Assembly: GCA_973895155.1 (NCBI GenBank)
Contig: OZ316891.1
Coordinates: forward strand, 12,710,001-12,774,000
DNA: 64,000 bases
Source: Marsupella aquatica
Taxonomy: Eukaryota > Marchantiophyta
Direction of reading: 5' to 3'
A program made the position numbers and the translations under genes. Positions 34,161 through 45,800 of this stretch are shown here, one piece after another (the first letter of the stretch is position 1; each line of letters starts with the position of its first letter). The notes under the pieces are model-generated. The model did not search any database and was not told the origin of the DNA. It was given only the letters and a program-made list of their open reading frames with translations.

Positions 34161-34876
34161 AACCTTAGCGACGACGAGAGTATTTTTAATACTTATTATA
34201 ACCGCACTTTTATTATAAGTCGTAGAGTTTTGCTGTGCAATCTTGGAGATGGAGCAGCGAGCTTCGGCGTCTTACCTCGAGTACCTCGACGCTTCAGCCA
34301 AAAACGGGGCCCAAAATCGAGTCCCGCACAGCCTCGACAGAGTAATGCCTTGACAGGATTCCTTCCCCGGATCGATCGACTGTACGTGTGGCAAGCAAGG
34401 AGGGATCAATTGCCCATTCTTCTTTCTGTGGGACCCTTCGCTTAACGCCCTTCGAGGATAAACATGTGCTTTGCAAAAGGTTGGAGACAAATTGGTGCCT
34501 CCATCCAAAGAATCCCTTCCTATCCTTCCATGATTAGTCCGCTTGCACAGAGCCTAACTCGCTAGGGAGCTCCGTTTGTAGGCTCCATTTTCTGAAAAGT
34601 TCGTTTAGTTGCCGGCAAATTTCAGAAATGTGTTTGATACTCGATTCATGTGAGAGAGCTGCAACGAGGTTCAATCGGCTTCCAGCTAGTTTGGCAAAAA
34701 ATGGCACCGACAGTCCACCGGAGTTTTCGCATTACTCGTAACCCGTCCAACAGATCTCTAATTTGACCTCGCCTGGCTCCCGCGTTACAGTGTATTCTGA
34801 TTCGAGGCCTTGCTTCGCCCTGACGGTGCAAGCCGTCTTCCATATATGCTCCCAGTGCAATATCGGTCGAGAAGCT

Positions 34877-35080
34877 TTGAACAAACAAACCAATGCGCTA
34901 CTTCCTCCCTTGGGTAACGTAGGGAACAAAATATCATTCCCTTCGTGGTGCTTTCGCATTCGCATCACCCGCACCTGTTTGATTGACAAGGCTGGAACAA
35001 ACTAACGCGCGACTTTCGTTCCTTGGGTAACAGATGAATATTCCCTTCGTGGTGCTTTCGCATCACTGTCTGCTCAAGAC
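34877..35080. repeat. Tandem duplication of about 110 bp
   Basis: GAACAAACAAACCAATGCGC at 34877 recurs as GGAACAAACTAACGCGCG at about 34993; both are followed by CTTGGGTAAC and then ATTCCCTTCGTGGTGCTTTC with CGCAT. The second copy lacks about 20 bases. Confidence 0.75.
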
Positions 35081-35279
35081 CCTCAAGCGCACACAAAGTG
35101 CTTTGTACTGTCAGTCTGTCAATTTGAGTTACTAAACACTGGTCTTGTTGAGCTGGGAGCGACCGCTGCATTCACTAACGGCTCTCTCTTAGTCTCTTAT
35201 TAGCCGTCGACGGTCAGTAATTTGCAGACTACGGCCGTCATTGAAAGTCGTGTACATTATGATTTGCCCTGCTGTTACC

Positions 35280-35695
35280 CCAAACACGACCATTGTGGCT
35301 GATACAAATCAGGATACGTTTCAGGCTTGTTTGTGACATGTGCCCAGCCTTGCACACGAATTGCGGTGGTTTCCTGTAAACACGGCAACGGGGATTTCTA
35401 TCCGCTCTGGTTTGCCCAAACACGACTAGAAGGGGGCTGATGCAAACGAGAACCACTTACTGGCTTGTTTGTGAAATGGTGCCGAGCCCTACACAGGAAT
35501 TGCGGTGGTGTCCGCCGAACGTCTACTGTAAACACGGCAACGGGGATTTCTACCTGCTCTTGTTTGCTCAAACACGATAAGGGAGGCTGATGCAAGTAGA
35601 AAAACGAATATGCCGGTTTGTGAAATGGTGCCGAGCCTTACACACAAATTTGCGGTTGATTCCGCCGAACGTCTACTGTAAACTCGGTAAAGGGA
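35280..35695. repeat. Tandem repeat of about 140-155 bp, nearly three copies
   Basis: Copies at about 35280-35415, 35416-35570 and 35571-35695 each begin CAAACACGA, pass through GGCTGATGCAA (variant GGCTGATACAA), TTTGTGAAATGGTGCCGAGC, a TTGCGGTGG word and TGTAAACACGGCAACGGGG. Copies 2 and 3 share a CCGCCGAACGTCTAC segment missing in copy 1. The array lies about 1.1 kb upstream of the callose synthase start codon. Confidence 0.8.
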
Positions 35696-36834
35696 CGTGA
35701 GGTACAGTGAGTTACATGCAGAGTACTTTGGTCGTACCGGGTGTAGGATGAACGTGCCGTTTGTAAGGAGAGTACTGTGACACAGCCCTAGCAGGCAACA
35801 CGCGAGAAAAAACCAATAAATTAATAGTCTGGCGCACATCCGGCTCACTCGAGGTTCGTCTGCAGGCAGGCCCTCCCGCCTAGAAGTTTTAACGGCCACC
35901 GACTCATTTCGAACCGGCGGGCAGTAATTCGGAGGTTTTCTTTCGGTACTGTCTTGCGCAGAGAGACGATATGGTTTTTTGAATCGAAAGACACGGATTA
36001 TACGGTAGAGCAGCGTGTTATGAGCCGTCGTGGACAAGAAAAACAGCAGCAGAGCGCGTCCCGGCGAATCGGCGGAGGCGAGCCGGGCCCACGACTTCGG
36101 CACTGTGACGATAGAAAATCACTCGTCGGGAAGTTCAATTCCACTCCGTATTCGGGCCGTCTTCTCCCGCCTGTTTCTGTACATCTGCCGTGAAGACGCA
36201 AGTGGCTGCTCTCGTCAGTGCTTTTCACTACAGAGTCACGAGTAGCTGTGTTTCGTCGTAATCGTGGCCTCAGCCCTCGGAACTCTCTTCGGTGTCGTTG
36301 AGTCGAGGGAAGACTGTTCGTTGCCTGATCGGAGCTTCGTTCGTCAATTTCGTTTTCGACGCGTTCTCTTCGCGCCCGTCTTCAGCTTCAGGAGTCGGCG
36401 ATTCGCGGTTGGCGACGTGTTTGAATGGTTGTGCTGTGTGATTCCTTCGTCTTGCAGGGTGTTTACATTGCACGACGATAAGGTAGCCAAAGGTTGTGCG
36501 GCATTGCAGGAACGGGAATTTGTGGAATTTTTGGAAGTTCTGGATTTTAAAAGGACTGTACTTTTCGGAAGAACCGGAGGAGAGGAGAGGAGAGTTTGTC
36601 TACAGAGCGGAGGAGAGTCTTGGGTCTTGAACAAGAGTCTCTTGTTGGTTAAGGATCGTTGTGTTCGGTAGAAGGTTATGCCAGACTTTGCGAAGTTTTC
36701 GTACTCATCTGAGGGCTTCCTCTGCGCTTGGCGTCCGACCCACGTGAAAGGAAGTTTGTCAACTCTTTTGGGAATCTAGTCGGTCAGATCACAAGTTCAG
36801 GTTGATTATGCATTGAAAGACACCGGAAGTGAAA

Positions 36835-39800
36835 ATGAGGCGGCGGGGTGAAAGGGACAAGGTCCGTGCCATCGACAACTGGGAGCATTTGGTGCGGAAG
36901 GCTTTGAGGTCACGGGAATTGAAAGCCGGTTCTCGAATAGCAGGAGGGCCCGATGAGTTGGGAGGAGTTGTACCCCCCTCGCTGGGGCAGGCATCCAACA
37001 TCAATATGATACTACAAGCAGCTGAAGAGATTCAACCCGATGATCCGCAAGTCGCTCGCATTTGTATGTCTTCTTGGGCCCTCCTTTCACGGCTCATCCA
37101 CGTACTGTATGTCATTTGCATAATGTTTCTCAGATTCAAATCTAAGCATTGTTTCCAGATTCATTTCATTGTCCCACTTTTTGACTACCTTCTGCATACG
37201 AACGGCTAGCGGATACATTCCCACTTTCCGTTGCACTGCTCCTGATCGTTTGTCCATTTAAAATCTCGAAGACGGCGACTTTCCATCGGGACTTGTTGTC
37301 CCCTTGTTGTTTCGGAAATGGACGATACATGAGTTTTCCTGACATGTGTTCTTCATATCACGAGGTTGGCGCTTTGCTAGTGGGGCCTTTCACACAGCTG
37401 TTAGCACGGGCTTCGCATTTTTAGATGGAAACATGCTTAGCATCAACCGGAGGCCCGGGATTCTTGAATTGTTGACCTCCATATATCGGATCAACTTGTA
37501 CCATTGATGTTTTAGCTACGTTTTCATCATGCAGTGCATCCATTTGGGTATGTTGGTTAAGGTCACAAAATCTGGTCTGACAACGTTTGTTCAGTGCCCT
37601 CCACGAACTCCGATTTTCACAATAATGTCGCGAAGTGTTCTTCTGTTATTTTCTTGGAGGGCTAATTGCTATTCCGGTTCTGCCTTATCCATTTTAGAAA
37701 TGATCTGCGACAGTTCCCCATCCGAAGCTGAAATTACGAATATTTGTGCCTGGTTTTTTTTTCAATCTGGAATCGAGAAATGCCGAATTTGGTACTGTTT
37801 CAAAAAATTGAATTGATCTCTTGCATCTTCTGGTATGTGCCAAAACCAACAAACGCGGAAGGATGTTCAATCTATACTTCCCGATCGACCTCATTCCCCG
37901 TATGCGAATTAACTGTGATGGAATCGCTACTGAGCTCGATTGGTTTCTTTCAAAAACGGTAGTTGCTAGTTCCCTCGTTTTGATGCAATCTAGAAGCAGT
38001 TGGCGAGATGAATGCCACTGGGATCGTCTACGGAGTTTCTTTGCGAAACATCTTGATCTGTTTGATGCTCAGTGCGGAGGACATTGTTCTGCCCCGGAGC
38101 GTCTCCCTCTCCCTGGTGGATTTGATGCAAATCACGTCTGTTTGTTGAATCGACAAGTGTCTCGTACATGATAATATATGTTTTAATTGTAGTTTGCACA
38201 TCAATTTAGGACTGCTCTGAGAAGTTTACACAGTCAATGCGTTGCTCACTCCATCGTAATTACACCTGTTGAATAGCCTTGAGCTATTCAATAGGTCTTG
38301 ACAGTGTCACGTGTATCGGTTTTGTACCCATCAGAGTTTCCTTACAGTACATCCTTTGGGTGTTTTCTTTTGTGCAGTATGCGAGTATGCCTATTCTATG
38401 GCTCATACTCTGGATCCTCAGAGTGAAGGAAGAGGCGTCTTACAGTTTAAGACCGGACTGATGTCTGTGATCAGAGTATGTCCTCTTCCCCTTCCCTTCA
38501 TTTTTGAGATTCTATTAAAGCACTGAATCCGATTTGGGTTTATGTGCAATAAGTGGTAGGTGCGGTTCGCTCCTTGCTTACACCACCTGTGGTACGCTCA
38601 TTTTCACGGTTTGTTAATCTGGTCATCCTGCTTGGGTCTTTTCCGGTAGATGTAATCAGCATACCGTAATAGACTCCTTATGAATCTTCATAGCTATAGT
38701 AGGTGACTTCATTAGTCGAATACACATTATGTTCACTCATATGATGGGTTGTCCCACTTATTTAATTGTGTGCAGCAAAAACAATCCAAGAGGGAAGGAG
38801 AAAGAATTGATAGGACTCACGACATTCAGCTCATCCAAGAATTCTATGAGCGCTACCGAGCTAAGCATCAGATTGATGAACTTGAGAGGCTGCAAAGGGA
38901 CCCAAACTTCGAAGGCGATCCTGGCGAGTATGTTATTCTAGCCTGTGTCCATCGAACGACTTGTCTCGGCTGTTATCCTTTGAGTCCAAAATCTTTTGGT
39001 GCCCGGGATTGGGGAAAACTGTCTCGATGGTATTCGTCTTTATATGTAGAAAATCATCGTCCATGTGGGCTTCAAGAAACTTGTTGTACCCATTGTTGTG
39101 GGTTGGCGGACTATCGACTGTCTTCAATTGAGTTTGACAATTTTAGGGGAACGAAGCTGACAATGCACCTTTGATCAGACTTGAATGGAGAACTCAAAAA
39201 TTGAAGATGGTTTACCAGACTTCACGGGTCCTTAATGACGTCCTCAATGCCCTAACAAGAGATGCAACTCCGGAAGAGAGAGAGAAGCTGATTCAGAAGG
39301 AGGTTTGTTGATTTGTGTTACGTGGTTTCAATGTTTGTAGTAGATGGAAAACCTGTTTTAAGGTTGTCTTTTCTACTTGTGCAGCCCTGCAGAAACAACT
39401 GATGACATTAGAACAGGCCTGATTTGTGACGATGGTGGTATGTTGACAGTGGAAAGACAGGATGGAGATGGATGCTAATAAAACCTTGGATTTCAAAGCG
39501 TACAATATCTTGCCCTTGGAGACACCGGGAGTGGCAGACGCAATCATGTTATTTGAGGAGGTTTGTTTCCAATTCGGCATTCATGTTGAATGGGGGTTTT
39601 AGTTCTTGGGTGACGGTCAGGCGCTTCAGAGTCGAAGAGTCGTCACACGTGGCTTTAGTTAACAAGGGTAGCTTGTCTTACTCTTTGCATTTTGTTTCTG
39701 CAGGTCGAAGCTGCAGCATCGTCTTTAAAGCACACAGAAGATTTACCCCAGTTCCCAGATGATTATCGCCATCCACAGCAAAGACCTGTGGACATTTTTG

Positions 39801-42800
39801 ACCTTCTAGAGTACATCTTTGGATTTCAAGTGAGTCTTCTGCTGTCTGATATTGTAAGAGTTCGTTGAGTATAGCTAGAAATTCAGTCCTATGGATGGCA
39901 GGCCTCTTAGTTACTGCGAAGCTGTCAGTTACTATCATATCTTCTGAGCATCCAATGAATGTGGCATCTGTTTGCGAATGTCCCATTGTTCGAAAACTCA
40001 AGCAGCTTGTCCGACGCTTGGACTGACGACTCTATCTTGTCTTGAATGACCAGGATGGTAATGTGAACAATCAAAGGGAAAATCTTGTTCTTCTGTTGTC
40101 CAACTCGCAATCACTCCTGGGCCTCCCTATTAGCAGTTTGGTACGTTACATCCGTGGCTTTGGTTCCAAACATATTGAGAGTGAAGTAAATGTGGAATAT
40201 TTTCTGCGATTGATGGGAGCGTGCTTCTGATTGTACACTCTTGAAGTTAGTTAGGCATTATGAGTTTTGAACTGGGGTTTGTGGAGTTTGCACCGACGTC
40301 AAAACTCTAAGGCCAAATTGCTGAACCGTTCGTAGGGGGCAATGAGGGTTGTTAGCTGGCTTAGGGTTAAGGTGTATGTGGTCTTCAGTTGACCATCGGT
40401 TTGTACAGTCTACCCATTGTTGAGTACAACAACAAGGAAGGTCTCTGAAGCTTCCACTTCGATTTTGTAGGTGGATGAAGATGCCGTCAATCGATGCTTT
40501 GACCGACTTCTAGACAACTACATCAAGTGGTGTGAATACTTGAGAATACCTTCAATGACACTCAGGTTTTTGTGCATAACCATCTGGCAACGATCAGTAG
40601 TCCCTTGAGCTAGTCAATGAGCTCTTACTTGAAGTACAACGGCTAGGACTAGAAATGAGCGCCGAGGGTGTTGTCAGTTTTCTTACGGCTGATTCTGCTC
40701 TGAATTTCAAGTTGGTCGAAACTGTGTGCGTGGATATGCAGCTCGTGTATTTACATAGCTGTAATCTCAATTCCGTTCACTACTGACAAATTGTGGCTGA
40801 CCAGGGCTAACACATCGCAACTGAAGCTGTTTTTGATGGCTATGTATTTGCTTATCTGGGGGGAAGCTGCGAACTTGCGGTTTCTGCCTGAATGCCTTTG
40901 CTATATATTTCACCAGGTTCGTATTCGACTGTCCCACTCTCAAATATTAGTATGCCTGATGGTGGCTCTGCCCACCGAAATAGACCAGGGATACTATCTC
41001 CTAATTTTAGATACATTAGGTGATAACTTTAGCGTTCAATTCATGCGATTGAGCTGGTAATGCAGTCTGTGTGGCCAAGGCCCATGTGTTGGTTGTTTGC
41101 TCTATACAGTTGCGCGTTGGCTGTTTTGGATGCTCCTTTTGGGTACTGAGGTTGATTGATGACGTGTTGGATGCAGATGGTAGATGAATTGTACGTCTTG
41201 CTTGCCCTGAGGGATGTACAGCGATCAAAAATCTGGAGAACACCTCAAGAAGGGAAGCAATATTCATATCTGGAAGAAGTTGTTACTCCTATTTACCAGA
41301 CGCTTTTAGCTGTAAGTTTACAGCCTTTCCAATCCCCTTGTTTCCGCATTTCTGCACTTCTTTTGTGTTATTACTCAAGATCCGATTCACATTTCATCAA
41401 GCTCTAGATAGACCAGACCTTGAGAATGATCGAATCCTAAGTTTTGGAAAAGACAACCGAGTCACGTTCGTTGGGGATTTACCTAATGTAGCTGCAACAC
41501 TTCTCCTCTGGAACCTTCAGTAAATGTCTGAGTCCAAGCATCTCCCGTCTCAATCTGTTGAAATTGCTGGCTAGAGTAACCGTGCACGCTGGTAAGCTTA
41601 ATGTGTTGTTGTTAGACATACACACCATATTCTTGTCCTTGCCAAACATGGGATGTGTCAATTTTTCATGGATCGGTAGCTACAATTAATTTTGCCACAA
41701 GAAGCTGAGACGTTGACCGTTACTTTTCAGGAGGCCAAAAACAACAATGGAGGAAAATCGTCACATGCAGCTTGGAGGAACTATGATGATTTCAACGAGT
41801 TTTTCTGGTAATAGCGTGAACACTATAGGATTTCACAAGTTTTTGTGCTACGAGCATGAACATCTCTTGGGTTCGACTCTGAGTATGCTGTGTCTCACTG
41901 AGTCTGAATCATAAGTACGTTCCCCACAGGATGTAGTGAAACGCCTTTTCAATCTAATGTTGTTTGAAACACTGTTTTTGTGACACGCAGGTCACCTCGA
42001 TGTTTTGTGCTGGAATGGCCTTGGCGCCGAGATGCAGGTTTTTTGATGAAGCCCAGGAAAAAGGGTGTGGCACCTGTAGATGTAAGTTGTACTGATCATC
42101 AACTTCTATCTGTTCATCAAGCTTGTAAGGACTGTTTTGTCTGTTGTCTTGCTGTTCTTGAGGTTGTCACAAGGACTGATGCAAGTTAGCTTGCCAAATT
42201 CAGGATCGTACCGACATAACATAAAACCAGCTTACCCTCACTTTCATATGGACTAGTCCCTACAGTAGACAGTGTTGTCCTAACCGAAATGTAGATAATA
42301 GATGTCAGGAGGGCCTTTGAAAGAATCTAGGTACTGAGGAGACGTATAGTGCTTCCTGATTAGTTTATCTAAAGCAGTGGCTGTCGCCCAGGATGGGAAA
42401 GTTGAAGCTCTAGCGGCGGGCCGTAAGAAAGAGAAAAGAGTCGGAAAAATGACATTTGTTGAGCATCGGACAGCCCTTCATGTGTATCACAGTTTTCATC
42501 GGCTGTGGATCTTCTTCACAGTTATGCTCCAGGTGGGTAATGTTTTGAGTCATATTCGAGTTGAGTAATAAAGTGAAACTTTGTTATATTCTGCTGAATT
42601 AAATGCTGCGCAGGGTGTTGTTATATCCAATTCATGGATGATATACAAGGTCAGGATCGAGTGAACTGGTAGCCAAAGATGTGCGGGATTGCTTAAAATT
42701 ATGTTAGTTGTAGCTGTGGCCGTTATGACAGGCTTATACTGAGATCGTTTTTTAATAATTTTTTATTTGACCCAGGCAATGATGGTAGTGGCCTTTTGTA

Positions 42801-45800
42801 ACGAGAAAATTAATTCTCGGACTTTCAAAAAGGCGCTCAGTGTTGGTCCAACTTATTTGGTAATGAAGACTATTCAGTGTAAGGTGCCTGGACACTTGCT
42901 GTTTCTATGGTTGCTGCTTGTGACTGACTAAGGTGCCAATTATTACCATACAATAACCTTTCACATAGGAAAGTAAATTCAGACTTGAGGATACTAAGTG
43001 CTGTGTAGAGTCTCCGAAGAATTCTTTTACATTCATTGGTGGTGAGTAATACAGCAATCCTTACCAGGATGGGTCTATCGCAGTCATCAGTTATCCATTG
43101 ATTCGAGCCTCTCCATTGATTCGAGCCTCTACCACCATGAAAGTAGTTTGGGAGCGGCATAATTTAGTCTGGAAGGGTAACAAGTACCTGATTAAACACT
43201 TCGGAGTCGAGGAGTAACGAAACTCTTTGCATGTATTTTGTGCAGCACTACTTGATCTGCTTTTCATCTACGGTGCTTATGCTGCAACACAAGGCTGGAC
43301 ATTTTCGAGAATCTTTGTTCGGCTTATTTTTTATGGTGGCTTAGGTGCTGGGATGACTTTTATTTACGTGTGAGTTACCACGTTCTGACCTTTTGCGATG
43401 AATATTCTAGATCCGTAGAAACGGCGATCATGGTAGAGGTGCTTGTTTTTTCCCAGGAGATTCAGGAGAGTTCTTCAAGTTCAGATGGCTCTTAAGGAGA
43501 GAACATTAGAACTTTCCAACGGGCTAGGAATCGTATATATTTACCCCAGAGGAGAGTGATTCCTTAGGATGGGCAACAGAGCCACTTGTGAAGCTATTGT
43601 TGCTGCTGTGTTCACATTAACGTCGTTTTCGATAGCCTCTTAATTAAAGAGTGCATTTATCTTTCTTCGCTTTTTGTGTCCTTGCGAGGACTTTCAATAT
43701 AGTTTTCATAATGATTCCGACGACAGGTGTTGCAAGTTGCATTTAACGTTGATGCCTCCATCTGTCCGATGTTCAGGAAAATGATACTGGAAGACAGTGC
43801 TGGGTCGGGGACAACATGGTACAACTTGTATCTCATTGTTTTAGGATCTTATGTGGGTTTCCAACTTCTTGTAACTGCGCTGTTTCGTATCCCGATATTC
43901 CGGCGGCAAGCTGATAAATGCACCAATTGGAGCATTATCCGCTTCATATTTTGGCTTCATCAGGTTAGACACGAATTCATGTGGAGCTCGATTTTCCTTA
44001 ATGCGTTCATTGGCTGTGCTCCTTGTGTACGTAGTTTGCAAATATTTGAACGGGTTTGGAAAGACACTGGGAGGTAGGATGCTTTTTAAGTGGACCTTGG
44101 GTGATTTGTTAAATTCTGATGACAGCAATAGCTCTTTGCTGATCTATAATTTCAATAACAGGATCGCTACTTTGTTGGACGAGGACTGTATGAGAGAACT
44201 CGAGACTATTTTCAGTAAGTATTATCATCTGTGACATCTGGCAGCGTTTTATTTTGATTTGTCAAAAAAAGTAGTTGGAACTTTGAAGTGATAAATAGTA
44301 CTGTAATTGGAACTTCGTTTTGAGCTGATATCATATGATTTGTAGTGTGGGAGTGGGGACCTGTGTAGGGTTTGCTAAGAAAGCTCAACTTGTGTTTCTT
44401 TGCAGGTACACAGCATTTTGGGTGTTTGTTTTGGCATGCAAGTTTGCGTTCAGCTATTACTTCCAGGTTGGTGGCATACATGTTTTGATCAGCGTTCTGT
44501 TCATCAGCTGTACCAGAAGATAATAGATGAAATTGGGAGTTTGAGTTGTGGTAGGTGATGGTATAACCTTAAGCGTTTTGGGAAGAAAAAATCTACAAGG
44601 GATGTGGATGTGTCGTTATATGAGACGGTATGGTTGGGTGTCCTTGGAAATCTTATTCATATAGATAGCCCAAGTCTCGTTCTCTTGTAGACTATTAAAG
44701 CAAAGTATATCGCCATGAATATTTCAGGAGTCCTGTGCATGGAGTCATTGATAGCAGTATGTCTTACAGTCTGGAACAGCTCTTACCTTATGAGGTGTCC
44801 TGGATGGATGCTTTTACTGGAAGTTTAAGCTTTGTATGAACTCCCTGCAGTTCAATTCTGAGTCATGGTTCATTGTTTCTTGGGGTTTGCAGATCAGATC
44901 GCTAGTTTCACCAACCAAGACTATTGTAAATCTTGGATCTAATCAGTTACTATATAAATGGCATGACCTCGTCTCTCGTAGTAAGTACTGACCTTGATAT
45001 AGATATGAAGCGAATGATTGAAATGTCTTCAAGTACCGTGGCTCGCTGGGGTGCGATGGAAGAAAACAGTGTTACCTTCAGAGTGTAGTTGTCTAATATT
45101 TTAGAATTTGTATTGGTTTTCGGTTGGAAGCCATGTTTCTTCCATATTGGAAAGGTTGAGTTGTCTTTGACTGATTAATTGTAGAGATTTTAAGAGGCCT
45201 TTGTTCCCTTCTGGCCATTCTTTCGACATTGGTACTAAGAATGTAAAGCTTTGATGCGGTGAAATGTCAGGACATCATAATGCTCTTACAATCGCTTCTC
45301 TTTGGGCCCCTGTGATAATGGTATAATAAATCACTATTATCACTTTTAACTTGAGTTTCTTCATTTACATGTGTAGCACTGTTTTTACTCTCATGGATTC
45401 AATTTAAATTTGATTGTTCGATCCTCCACTGCCAATGTTGTGCTCCGTCTAGTATTGGGAGTGATGTAATGTTGTGGGATGTTCTGACAGATCTATTATC
45501 TTGATACACAAGTTTGGTATACTGTTGTATCTGCCCTTGTTGGAGGGCTGTCCGGTGCAAGAGCACGCCTCGGGGAGGTATGATTTGAAAATGTACTTGC
45601 ATTTGTAAATGTTCATAGCCGATAACACTCTGGCCTTTGGTTTGAATTGATTATTATCGTACATGTTTGAATAGATCTGTGTTTTTGTGTTTATTGTCCT
45701 ATAGATTCGAACCCTGAGCATGCTCCGGAAGCGTTTCTCAACCTTCCCAGCAGAAATGAGCCGAACTTTGGTTCCCTCTCGGGCTGAAACTCGCCCCCAG

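Larger units (their letters stand above)
34161..36834. other. Upstream region of the callose synthase gene
   Basis: No confident coding sequence is seen. It holds two tandem-repeat blocks (separate entries at 34877 and 35280), and in its last 600 bases probably the promoter and 5' untranslated region of the callose synthase gene. Open frames at 36264-36671 have no recognised similarity and most likely belong to that leader. No clear TATA box was found. Confidence 0.4.

Noticed and set aside
36264-36671. Open frame upstream of callose synthase starting at 36264
   Set aside because: No similarity, not in phase with exon 1, and located where the 5' untranslated region is expected.
42614-42650. 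Small extra exon in the callose synthase gene (GGTGTTGTTATATCC...) between the exons ending MLQ and starting AMMVV
   Set aside because: Although it is in phase, the family aligns without an insert here (MFQ-GLTIIAF versus MLQ-AMMVVAF), so it is intron sequence.
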